From contig CANRAD010000012.1 in assembly GCA_947628505.1 (NCBI GenBank), forward strand, positions 1 to 64,000: a stretch of DNA of 64,000 nucleotides, in the 5' to 3' direction. Each line of letters starts with the position of its first letter. Position 1 is the first letter of the stretch. A model generated the notes under the pieces. It made no database searches. It was not told where the DNA came from and saw only the letters and a program-made list of their open reading frames with translations. Shown piece by piece: positions 8,201 to 15,630 of this stretch. The DNA is from an uncultured Clostridia bacterium (lineage in GTDB: Bacteria; Bacillota; Clostridia; Christensenellales; Borkfalkiaceae). A program made the position numbers and the translations under genes.

Positions 8201-8807
8201 GAACGTCGTTTGTTGCAACAAGCTCAGCTCCTATTTCATTTGCGAGCTTTACCAAAAGAGGCAGAATTCTGTGCTCTTCCTCTATTCCGTGATCCTGAAT
8301 TTCGATATAAAAATCATCTTTGAAAATATCTTTCAGATAAAGCGCAAGTTCTTTTGCACCCTCATAATCAGAGGCAAGCAATCTGCGCGGTATTCCGCCG
8401 GCAAGACAGGCAGAAAGACAGATTATCCCTTCGGAATGTTCTTTTAAAACTTTATAGTCGATTTTGGGTTTATAATAAAACCCGTCAACAAAAGCCATCG
8501 AATCAAGTTGAACGAGATTTTTATAACCTATTTTGTTTTTTGCAAGCAAAATAAGGTGTTCGGCCGTATTCGAACTCTTGTCGTACATATCTGACGTAAT
8601 ATAAAACTCGCAACCGATTATGTATTTCAACCCTGCGATTGAAGCCTTTTCGGCAAGTTGAAGCGTACCGTACATATTGCCGTGGTCGGTTATGCAGACG
8701 GTGTCGATTCCGTTCTTCTTGCAATAATCGATTAAATTATCGATTTTGCATGCGCCGTCAAGCAGCGAGTATTCGGTATGAAGATGTAAATGTACAAAAT
8801 CAGTCAT
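5217..8807 (-). CDS. dnaE: DNA polymerase III alpha subunit DnaE
   Basis: Family C replicative polymerase, 1196 aa. In Firmicutes DnaE works beside PolC, extending RNA primers at the fork. The N-terminal PHP domain is intact (HLHLHTEYS; ITDHG). The polymerase domain has GPGRGSGVSS and the catalytic aspartates in MPDFDIDF. Helix-hairpin-helix and OB-fold regions follow near the C-terminus (HITMAGIIGSYRR...). No error-prone DnaE2 features or linked imuB. ATG 8807 is preferred over an upstream TTG (8825) because a GAGG-type RBS lies between whiA's stop and this ATG. It is downstream of whiA, probably co-transcribed. Confidence 0.95.
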   Translation of the reverse strand: MTDFVHLHLHTEYSLLDGACKIDNLIDYCKKNGIDTVCITDHGNMYGTLQLAEKASIAGLKYIIGCEFYITSDMYDKSSNTAEHLILLAKNKIGYKNLVQLDSMAFVDGFYYKPKIDYKVLKEHSEGIICLSACLAGGIPRRLLASDYEGAKELALYLKDIFKDDFYIEIQDHGIEEEHRILPLLVKLANEIGAELVATNDVHYIEAADAEMQDVLMCIQMKKQLDDPKRMKFATQEFYFKTGDQMAALFPGLPQAIKNTRVIADKVYEPAFNLDKKGYPIKDKTLIPVYTAPDGMTSEEYLRQLTDKGLKARYKNLTQRELDRAEYELNIICGMGYADYYLVVWDFINWSKEQGIPVGPGRGSGVSSIVAYSIGITDVEPLQYDLLFERFLNPDRVSMPDFDIDFCTDRREETIDYVRNKYGKENVCQIVTFGTMAAKNSIKDVGRVMRVPYSETDRLTKIMDGKTSISDLLGRRIDAAKEKLDRETEPDKIADLEQKLNELKSVKNKEFCEIYESDDVLRRVIDMALKIEGMPRQTGMHAAGVVICQKRIADNVPLSRNGNDITTQFVAKEIEALGMLKMDFLALVTLTDIKKCVDYIKEDAGIDVDFNKIGYEDSGAYSLIAEGDTDGVFQLEAGGMKRFMKTLKPDCLEDLIAGVSLYRPGPMKFIDSFCARKHGVETIIYDCPQEEKILKVTYGIPVYQEQVMQIFQDLAGFSLGEADLVRRAMGKKDKKTLMAQKEKFINGGVSDINGSHITGCVNNGISPNIANKIFGDMEGFASYAFNKSHAAAYATLAYQTAWLKKYYCKEFICALLNNRLNKIDEITKYVLYLKDKGMKVFPPDINKSRSAFKVENDGVRFGLSALKGAGQAVIDWIIDERTKNGYFKDFPDFISRCISVLNSRLVQGLIYSGAFDEMGVARSKLDKVYEGLCARAKIIGKQRESAQMSFFGDILEEEKLEVVYPDIREFELNEKLSREKEVLGVYVSGHPFEKYMHSFPDCNFDCSLLEDYVEDEDGRRTYNQITDGMHITMAGIIGSYRRTTTKRTNAFMAFFNLEDVYGVLECVCFPAIYEKAKALIANDKIIKIRGKLDIDDERGISCIVDDVIEVRLNNEEESEKSGVDTPSVLWLNTTSLSDESFDELVMMIANYPGNITCKIKRGDKLFKLPYGVNYCRGLLAELYSFLEQWDVKYVGV

Positions 8808-8821
8808 ATGTGTTTTCCGCC

Positions 8822-9772
8822 TCAATTGAGCGATTGCGCCAATTCGAGAATTTTTCTTATTCTATGATTCAAACAACTCTTTGAGATATTTAACCGTTCG
8901 GCCAACTCCTGCATCGAAGCGCTTTTGTCCGCAAGTCTTGTTACGGCGACGTCGAACAATTGCTTATTAAGACTCTTCAACCCTATCGTTTCCGAAATTA
9001 TTTCAATTGCACGAACCTGATTTACCGATGCTTTCAAAGTCTTGTCAATATTCGAAACCGAGCAGTTGTTTACGCGGTTTTCGTTGTTCTGTCTGTCTTT
9101 GAACTCAACGATTTTATCGAGCTTTTCAAGACACGAAAAACAATCCATATAATTGAGCAGATCCGAAATAACTTCTTTGCTTTTAACATAAACGACGGCG
9201 TTGTCTTTTCGCGCAACAAGTCTTGCTATGATATCGAAATCGGCCAGAATTTCACAAAAATTGCTCGCTGTGGCTTTATTTGCAAAAACAACTTCGAAAT
9301 GATAACCCGTGCGGCTGTAACTTTCTTCATCCGGCAAAGTACAGCATCCCCCGCCGAGGAAGGCCCCTTTAAGGTATGCTTTCATCTTGTCTTCCGTTGA
9401 AATAAGATTTTCATCGATACCGAAAATCATGAATTTACCGTCTTCGTCGGAACCGACCAAACCGAGTTTGATTAATAAATTTTGCGCTTTCTCGTTAACA
9501 CATTCAAAAGCGAGCTTATATCTTCCGCTGAGAATATCCTGTTTGGCCTCCGAAATAACTACGTCAATGCCGAATGAATCTTCCAACATATCGGTAAAAA
9601 ACTCCGCCGTGCGCTCGTTTTCGGTTACTACTTCGAAACCGAAAACACCGCCGCGCGAGATAAAACTGCCGCTTGTCCTGATAAAAGCGGAAAGCATGCT
9701 TAGCTTTTGGTCGACCGACGTAAGCGGCGTTGCGATTATTTCGTTTTTGATTTCCTCAGTGAAATTGAACAT
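8822..9772 (-). CDS. whiA: DNA-binding protein WhiA
   Basis: WhiA-family protein of 316 aa, linked to sporulation control in actinomycetes and to cell division and chromosome biology in Bacillus. The N-terminal part is a degenerate LAGLIDADG homing-endonuclease fold (GAFLGGGCC region near residue 135). NRVNNCSVSNIDKT marks the linker typical of the family, and a C-terminal HTH (MQELAERLNISKSCLNHR) follows. The usual companions rapZ and yvcK are absent; here the neighbours are a PHP phosphoesterase and dnaE. No Shine-Dalgarno is evident; initiation is probably coupled to the stop of the PHP gene 6 nt upstream. Confidence 0.93.
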   Translation of the reverse strand: MFNFTEEIKNEIIATPLTSVDQKLSMLSAFIRTSGSFISRGGVFGFEVVTENERTAEFFTDMLEDSFGIDVVISEAKQDILSGRYKLAFECVNEKAQNLLIKLGLVGSDEDGKFMIFGIDENLISTEDKMKAYLKGAFLGGGCCTLPDEESYSRTGYHFEVVFANKATASNFCEILADFDIIARLVARKDNAVVYVKSKEVISDLLNYMDCFSCLEKLDKIVEFKDRQNNENRVNNCSVSNIDKTLKASVNQVRAIEIISETIGLKSLNKQLFDVAVTRLADKSASMQELAERLNISKSCLNHRIRKILELAQSLN

Positions 9773-9777
9773 AGATA

Positions 9778-10554
9778 TTATAAATTTTTAAGTTTATATT
9801 CGCTGAAACGGAACTTCGGCAATCTTCCGTCGATATTATCGATTTGTTCGAGCGGAACATCCGCGTCTTTTAAAATCTCTTCGGCAATCTTCGTGTCGCC
9901 GACTCTGTCTGCGGAATGAGCGTCCGAATCAATGACAAATCTTACGCCCGTTGAGGCCATAAGATTAAGTTCTTCGGCAGAAATATGCCTCTTTTTTGTG
10001 TTAATTTCGATATAAGTGCCGTAATCCGCGCAACATTTGGCCACCTCTTCCAAATTGCAGTAACATTTGTAATTGATATGCGTAAGAATGTCTATCGGAT
10101 TATTTTTAATGGCGTTGATATATGCTTTTGTAGTGTTTGCGATAACATTATCGGAAGGTTTTTTGCCGAATTTATATGCGGTATAATTTTTTAACATTAT
10201 GTTGAACATGTCCGAAAAGCTCTTATATTTCAAAACCTCGTGAATACCGCAAAGATATATGTCGAAAAATTTCAAATCGTTTTCCGTCATGTCGGTTTGT
10301 CCGCCGAGTGAAATAAGGTTGCTCTCCATGCCCATAAGCACTCTGACGCCGGTGATTTTCTCCGCTTCTATGCACTCCGCTCTCAAATCGGGTAATTTCT
10401 TTCTTTTTAGTCCGAATAATAGATGGTTGAAACCATGGTCGGTTATCGCTATCTGTTTCAGTCTGAGTTTTTTAGCCGCACGAGCGTTTTCGAGAACGGT
10501 ATTTTCACCGTGAGAATAAGGCGTATGAGTATGATAATCAGCTGAAAGAATCAT
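9778..10554 (-). CDS. PHP-domain phosphoesterase (YcdX/HisK-like)
   Basis: A 258-aa single-domain PHP metal-dependent phosphoesterase. Metal ligands appear as DYHTHTPYSHG at residues 5-15, TDHG near 38, H of GIHEVLK, the HINYKC segment, and DSDAH near 210. Related proteins include histidinol phosphatases and YcdX-type phosphatases; substrate cannot be assigned. Good RBS (AGGAG) before ATG 10554, inside the end of murB (17-nt overlap), so the two are translationally linked. Confidence 0.85.
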   Translation of the reverse strand: MILSADYHTHTPYSHGENTVLENARAAKKLRLKQIAITDHGFNHLLFGLKRKKLPDLRAECIEAEKITGVRVLMGMESNLISLGGQTDMTENDLKFFDIYLCGIHEVLKYKSFSDMFNIMLKNYTAYKFGKKPSDNVIANTTKAYINAIKNNPIDILTHINYKCYCNLEEVAKCCADYGTYIEINTKKRHISAEELNLMASTGVRFVIDSDAHSADRVGDTKIAEEILKDADVPLEQIDNIDGRLPKFRFSEYKLKNL

Positions 10555-11434
10555 TAAAATCTCCTATGTAAACGACCTCTTCGCACAAATTTATACCTGT
10601 TTTTGAATAAACGGTTTCTTTGACGAGTTTGATTAAATTATAAACGTCCGACGCTCGGCTGCCCTTATTGATAATGAAATTGGCGTGTTCAGAACTGACA
10701 AAAGCGTCGCCTACGGATTTACCTTTAAGTCCGCAACCATCTATGATTTCACCGGCGCTTCTGCCCTCCGGGTTTTTAAATACGCAACCGCAACTCTTGC
10801 CTTTCGGCTGTCCTGAACGTAATTTTAAAGTCCTTGCAATATTGTCTTTGATATTTTTACCGTCGGCCTTGTTTAAACACAGTTCAACTTTCAAAATTAT
10901 GCAGTTTATGTTACGCATAATACTATGTTTATTGCCAAATTCGCACAAATTTTTAGCAAAATTCTTTAATTTGCCATCAAAAATCGTAACAGAAGCAATA
11001 ATATCGGCAATGCTCGTCCCCATTGCCCCGCCATTCATATATGTAAGGCCGCCTATCGTTGCAGGGATACCTGCAAGAAATTCCGCGCCGGAAAGCGAAT
11101 TGTCTATGCAAAACTTCAACAGCTCGCGAACACTCACTCCGCTTTCCGATATAACTTTGTTGCCGCAAACCGAAATATTTTTGAGATATTTGGTATGAAT
11201 TACGTATCCGTTGAATCCGTCGTCGGAAGCTAAAATATCGGAGCCCGCGCCTAAAACCAAAAATTCTTCGTCGCAGTTTTTCAAATTTTCAAAAATAAGA
11301 GCAGCTTCTTTTATTGACCTTGGATAATAAGCCCCTTTACATTTGCCGCCCAAACCGAAAGTTGTATTATTGCAAAACGTAAAATTTTTGTCGCAGTAAA
11401 TTCCCCGCAATGCAGAATTATCCGATACAGACAA
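10538..11434 (-). CDS. murB: UDP-N-acetylenolpyruvoylglucosamine reductase MurB
   Basis: FAD-dependent enzyme making UDP-N-acetylmuramate for peptidoglycan. FAD-binding motifs are visible: NNTTFGLGGKC, VLGAGSDILASD, and GIPATIGGLTYMNGGAMG; the catalytic region includes SGQPKGKSCGCVFKNP with the serine/cysteine position of type I/II MurB, and a C-terminal Glu in LCEEVVY. I chose TTG 11434 because AGGGG lies 7 nt upstream; an in-frame GTG at 11458 gives 8 more residues without an RBS. Neighbouring genes on both sides are on the same strand. Confidence 0.93.
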   Translation of the reverse strand: MSVSDNSALRGIYCDKNFTFCNNTTFGLGGKCKGAYYPRSIKEAALIFENLKNCDEEFLVLGAGSDILASDDGFNGYVIHTKYLKNISVCGNKVISESGVSVRELLKFCIDNSLSGAEFLAGIPATIGGLTYMNGGAMGTSIADIIASVTIFDGKLKNFAKNLCEFGNKHSIMRNINCIILKVELCLNKADGKNIKDNIARTLKLRSGQPKGKSCGCVFKNPEGRSAGEIIDGCGLKGKSVGDAFVSSEHANFIINKGSRASDVYNLIKLVKETVYSKTGINLCEEVVYIGDFNDSFS

Positions 11435-11477
11435 ATTTCTACCCCTATATAATAACACTTTTATATATTATTTTCAA

Positions 11478-12407
11478 TTATTTAAGTAGGTTTTTCAGTT
11501 TATTTGAGTTATTATTTGCGATTGCCCGTTTTAACTCTTTTTTATAATTTTCGCTAATCGGACATTTTATAGTATATTTAAAATCTATGTTTTCCATTGC
11601 GCTCATCTCGTCGTTATAGATTTTGACGTCGTCGTGCATCAATCCGACCGATTCGAGATTCCCGCTCTTGCCGATAAGGAATTTAATGAAGCGTTCCGAC
11701 ATATCCCTTTTAATATCGTCATTTGTCGTTATTGAGATATCCTGATACAAGTCGTTGAACACGTTTACGGGAAATACTTTAAACGGCGTATTCCTTGTTT
11801 TCAGTCTGAAAATATCTCTCTGTGTTCCGAGCAAATATTTATATTTTTGTCCGATCAACTTTAAATATGCCGACGTCGGATTGTCTTCTTTTGCGCCGTT
11901 CAGACCGCACAGCAACGCAACCGCCCCTGTTAAATTGTCTTTACCCGAATTAATCACAGTATTCAACGGCGAGATATCGGTAAAATCCGCGCTTTCGTCT
12001 ACGGCGAGAATACAGTATCCGCCCCTGCACCACGTTACATAAGGCGCTTCGCCCGACAAATAATTTTCAAGTCCCGTTATTCCCGCTCCGTATGAAATCA
12101 TGTCCGGTATGTTGCCGTTGTTTAAGTTTGTTGCAATTGATTCGGAGCTTACCGAGTTGACTTTGATAAATACGTTGCTGTTTTCGGCTCTGAAATCGTC
12201 GCCGATTCTCTGTAAATATCCTGTACGCGATCCTTGACCGCCTTCGAAATTATCTATTTGCCATATATTTAATACTATGATATTCTTGTCATCGGTGCTC
12301 GCGCCGGCATTGATTTTCGGCAAATACAGCGGTGAAAATATGAGAATTGCCGAAAATAAAACAAAAAATATATATTTTTTGAAAAAATTTAATGTTTTCC
12401 GCAACAT
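11478..12407 (-). CDS. Secreted solute-binding-protein-like protein, orphan
   Basis: A 309-aa exported protein. Residues 1-35 form a signal peptide (KKYIFFVLFSAILIFSPLYL then a polar region NAGAS), without a lipobox cysteine. The mature part reads like the first lobe of a type 1 extracellular sugar-binding protein (IVLNIWQIDNFEGG, YLQRIGDDFRAENSN, IPDMISYGAG). It is shorter than the usual 400+ aa and no ABC permease or ATPase is nearby, so transport is doubtful; it might be a ligand-sensing or regulatory relative. No Shine-Dalgarno precedes ATG 12407; a TAAAAT hexamer ends 6 nt upstream of it, but without a convincing -35. Confidence 0.65.
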   Translation of the reverse strand: MLRKTLNFFKKYIFFVLFSAILIFSPLYLPKINAGASTDDKNIIVLNIWQIDNFEGGQGSRTGYLQRIGDDFRAENSNVFIKVNSVSSESIATNLNNGNIPDMISYGAGITGLENYLSGEAPYVTWCRGGYCILAVDESADFTDISPLNTVINSGKDNLTGAVALLCGLNGAKEDNPTSAYLKLIGQKYKYLLGTQRDIFRLKTRNTPFKVFPVNVFNDLYQDISITTNDDIKRDMSERFIKFLIGKSGNLESVGLMHDDVKIYNDEMSAMENIDFKYTIKCPISENYKKELKRAIANNNSNKLKNLLK

Positions 12408-12763
12408 ATAAATATTTTATTTTTTGCAATCCGTAAAAATACATAGGGAGTACTCAAAAACGAATACCCCCTTCGCTCATTCGTCAAAACGTTCAACGCT
12501 TTAACAAATAAGCATATATATTAAAGCGTTGCCGCTTGTAAAAATATCTTGCGCAACAATTGTGTTTATATGCGCTATTTCTATAATATTTTTGAAGTTC
12601 TTAAAATGTTCCTCCCTTAAAGCCGTTCATTGGATTGGTCAGATAATCCGTTTCCCAAAAATATACATAACCCGATAATCAGCAAAGCAATGCGTACTTC
12701 CGCAAGCAAACGACGATATCAATACGTACTCTAATATAGTTCGGAGTAAATTTTCAATAAAAA
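12408..12763. other. Gene-free AT-rich interval upstream of the SBP-like gene
   Basis: No protein gene I can support. On the minus strand a hairpin with 11-bp arms at 12445-12455 and 12462-12472 (two G-U wobbles in RNA) is followed by a T-rich stretch, and could be an attenuator in the leader of the SBP-like gene. A second inverted repeat, AACGCTTTAA / TTAAAGCGTT, lies at 12495-12504 and 12521-12530. A strong SD-like GGGAGGA at about 12609-12617 (minus) is not followed by a start codon. Confidence 0.4.
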
Positions 12764-12803
12764 TTGCGAAAAACGCGGCGCAACAAACGGTTGCGCCGCG
12801 TTT
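12764..12803 (-). terminator. yebC terminator
   Basis: Fourteen-bp GC-rich stem AAACGCGGCGCAAC / GTTGCGCCGCGTTT with a 5-nt loop, then T-rich sequence on the minus strand. Confidence 0.9.
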
Positions 12804-12819
12804 AAAACAAATTAAAACT

Positions 12820-13557
12820 TTATTCCTCTTCGTCCTCGGGCAAATCGACGTTATGATATACGTCCTGCACGTCGTCAAGTTCGTTAAGTTTATCGAGCAT
12901 TTTTTCGAATTGTTCGAGTTTTTCGCCGTCGAGAGTTATATAGTTTTGCGGAATCATTTTGATTTCGGCTTCGAGGAAAGTTACGCCCTTGCTCTCAAAA
13001 TATTGTCTTGCTGCAGACCAATTTTCGGGAGTTGTATAAACTTCGTAAACATCGTCCTCAACCGTATAATCGTCTGCGCCGGCTTCCAGACAATATTCCA
13101 TCATGGTATCTTCGTCAAGCGCGACGGTTCTCTCGATAACAAATATGCCTTTGTTGTCAAACATATACGAAACGCAACCGCTGTTGCCCATCTGTCCGCC
13201 GCATTTCGACATTGCCGAACGGACATCGCCGGCGGTTCGGTTAACGTTGTCGGAAAGAGTTTTTATGATTACGGCGGCTCCGCCTGCGCCATATCCTTCG
13301 TATGTGAGCTCTTTATAATCTTTACCCGCCAATTCGCCGGCAGCTTTTGCTATGGAACGCTTAATTGTTTCATTCGGCATATTGGCCGCTTTTGCCTTAG
13401 CAATAACGTCCGCAAGTTTGGAGTTTGTATCCGGATTGGGATTATTTTTTGCGGCAACGGCAATCTCTCTTCCCAATTTAGTGAAAACCGCTCCGCGCGC
13501 GGCGTCTGTTTTCCCCTTTTTGGCTTGAATGTTGTGCCACTTGGAATGTCCTGACAT
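12820..13557 (-). CDS. YebC/PmpR-family protein
   Basis: A 245-aa member of the widespread YebC family, with the hallmark N-terminus MSGHSKWHNIQAKKGKTDA and the following GAVFTKLGREI. Members have been described as DNA-binding regulators and, more recently, as ribosome-associated factors that help translate proline-rich motifs; which applies here is unknown. Ends in an acidic tail (PEDEEE). RBS GAGGTGA before ATG 13557. It is the gene after the SpoU methyltransferase (12-nt gap) and ends at a strong terminator. Confidence 0.93.
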   Translation of the reverse strand: MSGHSKWHNIQAKKGKTDAARGAVFTKLGREIAVAAKNNPNPDTNSKLADVIAKAKAANMPNETIKRSIAKAAGELAGKDYKELTYEGYGAGGAAVIIKTLSDNVNRTAGDVRSAMSKCGGQMGNSGCVSYMFDNKGIFVIERTVALDEDTMMEYCLEAGADDYTVEDDVYEVYTTPENWSAARQYFESKGVTFLEAEIKMIPQNYITLDGEKLEQFEKMLDKLNELDDVQDVYHNVDLPEDEEE

Positions 13558-13569
13558 GTTATCTTCACC

Positions 13570-14301
13570 TCATTTTAAATTACGATCTTTTAGTGTATAC
13601 ATTGCAATTCCGGCCGCCACGGCGGCATTAAGGCTCTCGCATGTGTCTGCCATTGGAATACTTATGCTGTATGAGCAATGTTCTTTAATTTCCCGGCTAA
13701 GTCCGGCTCCTTCGTTGCCTATACATAAGCAGAATTTCTCAGGCGGAACAAAATCGAATAAATTTTCGCCTTGCATATCCGCGCAGATAATCGGAATATT
13801 GCCGAGAAGTTTTAATATATCTTCTTTTGCGCCTTGAATAATCTCAACGAAAAAAATACCGCTCATACTTGCGCGCACCGCTTTCGGCGAATACGGATCT
13901 GCGCAATTTATCATATAAATTTGCCTGTATCCGGCGGCATTTGCGGTACGTATAATGGTTCCGATGTTACCGGGATCCTGTAAGCAATCGAGCAGCAAAC
14001 AAGAACCCGATGGCGCTTTAAGTTCATTTTGCGGAATCTTTACCGTAGCAATAACGCCTTGCGGTGTTTTTTCGCTTGAAAAAGCGCCGAAAACCCCATC
14101 ACTGACAACTATCGGATTGTCAAATTTAAGGGCGTATTTCTCCGTGCAAATAATTTTATCAATAACGCAACCCGCAGATATACATTCGCAAACGGGCTTG
14201 ATACCTTCGACGAGATATAAGCCCTTATCCGTTCTGAATTTTTTATCGTTCAGTTTTATCAATTCTTTGATTTGCGGATTACTTCTTGACGTAATTACCA
14301 T
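13570..14301 (-). CDS. TrmH/SpoU-family RNA 2'-O-methyltransferase
   Basis: SPOUT-fold methyltransferase of 243 aa. An N-terminal substrate-binding domain opens with ITSRSNPQIKEL. SpoU motifs: motif 1 LDCLQDPGNIGTIIRTANAAG, motif 2 CIGNEGAGLS, motif 3 ISIPMADTCESLNAAVAAGIAMY (knotted SAM site). Likely modifies 23S rRNA ribose. The ATG abuts the U-tract of the rplT terminator and has no Shine-Dalgarno, so its expression depends on read-through or an unseen promoter. The same gene follows rplT in many Clostridia. Confidence 0.9.
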   Translation of the reverse strand: MVITSRSNPQIKELIKLNDKKFRTDKGLYLVEGIKPVCECISAGCVIDKIICTEKYALKFDNPIVVSDGVFGAFSSEKTPQGVIATVKIPQNELKAPSGSCLLLDCLQDPGNIGTIIRTANAAGYRQIYMINCADPYSPKAVRASMSGIFFVEIIQGAKEDILKLLGNIPIICADMQGENLFDFVPPEKFCLCIGNEGAGLSREIKEHCSYSISIPMADTCESLNAAVAAGIAMYTLKDRNLK

Positions 14302-14303
14302 AT

Positions 14304-14335
14304 AAAAAATTAAGCCTTTTAAACAAAAGGCTTAA
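14304..14335 (-). terminator. rplT terminator abutting trmH start
   Basis: Perfect 11-bp stem TTAAGCCTTTT / AAAAGGCTTAA, 4-nt loop, six minus-strand Ts. The trmH start codon begins within 3 nt of the T-run. Confidence 0.85.
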
Positions 14336-14344
14336 TAAAATTGT

Positions 14345-14695
14345 TTATAATGCCTGCTTAGCTTTCTCGGCAAGAGAAGCAAACGTTTGAGCGTCGTTAA
14401 CGGCTAAATCAGCAAGCACTTTTCTGTTAAGATTGATGCCCGCAGATTTAAGTCCGTGCATAAATTTAGAGTATGATAACCCGTTAACTCTCGCCGCGGC
14501 GTTAATACGCGCAATCCAAAGGCTGCGCATATCGCGCTTTCTGAGTTTTCTTCCTATGAACGCATAATTCAAGGACTTCATTACAGCCTGACGCGCAATT
14601 CTGTAATTCTTGGACTTGTAACCACGATAACCTTTTGCAAGGCGCAATATCTTTCTACGCTTTTTTAAAGCGTTTACGGTTCTTTTAATACGCAT
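14345..14695 (-). CDS. rplT: Ribosomal protein L20
   Basis: Basic 116-aa 50S subunit protein that helps early assembly and, in Firmicutes, represses its own operon through the mRNA leader. N-terminus [25 protein letters not shown] and the later [16 protein letters not shown] are characteristic. Third gene of infC-rpmI-rplT. Confidence 0.98.
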   Translation of the reverse strand: MRIKRTVNALKKRRKILRLAKGYRGYKSKNYRIARQAVMKSLNYAFIGRKLRKRDMRSLWIARINAAARVNGLSYSKFMHGLKSAGINLNRKVLADLAVNDAQTFASLAEKAKQAL

Positions 14696-14710
14696 ATTCT
14701 CAGACCTCCA

Positions 14711-14911
14711 TTAATCCTTATAAGGAATCATCGCTTTCACGTTAGATTCCGTTGCGCTCGAAACGAGAGTATTTTTACGCAAATTTCTTTTTCTCTTTCT
14801 GTCTTTGGTTTCGGCTTTATGGTTCTTACCGCCGTGAGGTCTTTTAACCTTGCCGGTGCCGGTAAGCCAAAAGCGTTTTTTACTGCCGCTGTGAGATTTC
14901 TGCTTAGGCAT
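14711..14911 (-). CDS. rpmI: Ribosomal protein L35
   Basis: 66-aa basic 50S protein beginning MPKQKSHSGSKKRF. ATG 14911 is preceded by GGAGG; an in-frame ATG five codons earlier is rejected because it would overlap that RBS. Second gene of the infC operon. Confidence 0.97.
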   Translation of the reverse strand: MPKQKSHSGSKKRFWLTGTGKVKRPHGGKNHKAETKDRKRKRNLRKNTLVSSATESNVKAMIPYKD

Positions 14912-14943
14912 ATATTTATCCTCCAAAATGATAATTTACTGTT

Positions 14944-15462
14944 TTATTGTTTTGCGGGCGAAAGCATCATTGTTATGAATCTGCCTTCGGTTACGGGCTT
15001 TTTATCCTGAACCGCTTTTCCTCCGAGTCCATCGAAAAAATCCTGCATAACCTTTACGCCTTGATATGCACGGGCGTTTTCGCGCCCCTTCATTCTTATC
15101 GAGACCTTGACCTTGTTGCCGGCTTCGAGAAATTTAAGGCATTGCTTTGATTTAACGGCAATATCGCCTACGTCTATCGTCATCGAAAGCCTTATTTCTT
15201 TAATCTCGACGATTGTCTGATTTTTACGATTTTCCTTATCGCGTTTGGCCTGCTCGTATTTGAATTTGGAGTAATCCATAATCTTGCATACGGGGGGCAC
15301 GGCGTTCGGTGAAATTTTGACAAGGTCAAGTTCGGCTTCGTCGGCCAACTTCTGCGCCTGTATACTGCTCATAACGCCGATCATCGTGCCGTCGTTTGCA
15401 ATAACTCTGACTTCCTTATCTCTTATTGCTTCGTTCACAGAATATAAGTCTTTGATTGTCAT
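14944..15462 (-). CDS. infC: Translation initiation factor IF-3
   Basis: 172 aa with N-domain (VNEAIRDKEVRVI, IGVMSS), lysine-rich linker and C-domain (EIRLSMTIDVGDIAVK, IRMKGRE). Binds the 30S subunit and discriminates start codons, which is relevant here given the number of leaderless-looking genes. Starts with ATG after AGAGG rather than the rare AUU used in some bacteria, so control is expected through the leader attenuator instead. Confidence 0.97.
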   Translation of the reverse strand: MTIKDLYSVNEAIRDKEVRVIANDGTMIGVMSSIQAQKLADEAELDLVKISPNAVPPVCKIMDYSKFKYEQAKRDKENRKNQTIVEIKEIRLSMTIDVGDIAVKSKQCLKFLEAGNKVKVSIRMKGRENARAYQGVKVMQDFFDGLGGKAVQDKKPVTEGRFITMMLSPAKQ

Positions 15463-15585
15463 ATACCTCTATACAATAAAAATCGGGTTGCAAAAGCAAC
15501 CCGATAAATGTTAGGTATTAAACCTTAATTACATTATCTGCCGAACAAAACATCCGCACGGCGAAAGGGTTAGCCTTTACTTAAC
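15463..15585 (-). promoter_or_regulatory. infC operon leader with attenuator (L20-leader type)
   Basis: The leader of about 120 nt ends in an intrinsic terminator (10-bp perfect stem at 15482-15491 / 15496-15505, AAAA loop, T-run at 15475-15481) placed 12 nt before the infC start. Upstream segments could form alternative pairing. In Bacillus the infC-rpmI-rplT operon is attenuated by L20 binding to such a leader; the same arrangement is inferred here. Confidence 0.75.
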
Positions 15586-15591
15586 GTTAAC

Positions 15592-15620
15592 ATAATACAC
15601 TTGCAATTGTAAATTGTCAA
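15592..15620 (-). promoter_or_regulatory. infC operon promoter
   Basis: Minus-strand TTGACA (15615-15620), 17 bp, TATTAT (15592-15597). Confidence 0.85.
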
Positions 15621-15630
15621 ACAATTTCAA

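Noticed and set aside
12639-12878. 79-codon minus-strand frame overlapping the end of yebC
   Set aside because: It crosses the yebC stop and terminator, has a low-complexity Cys/Arg composition and no RBS.
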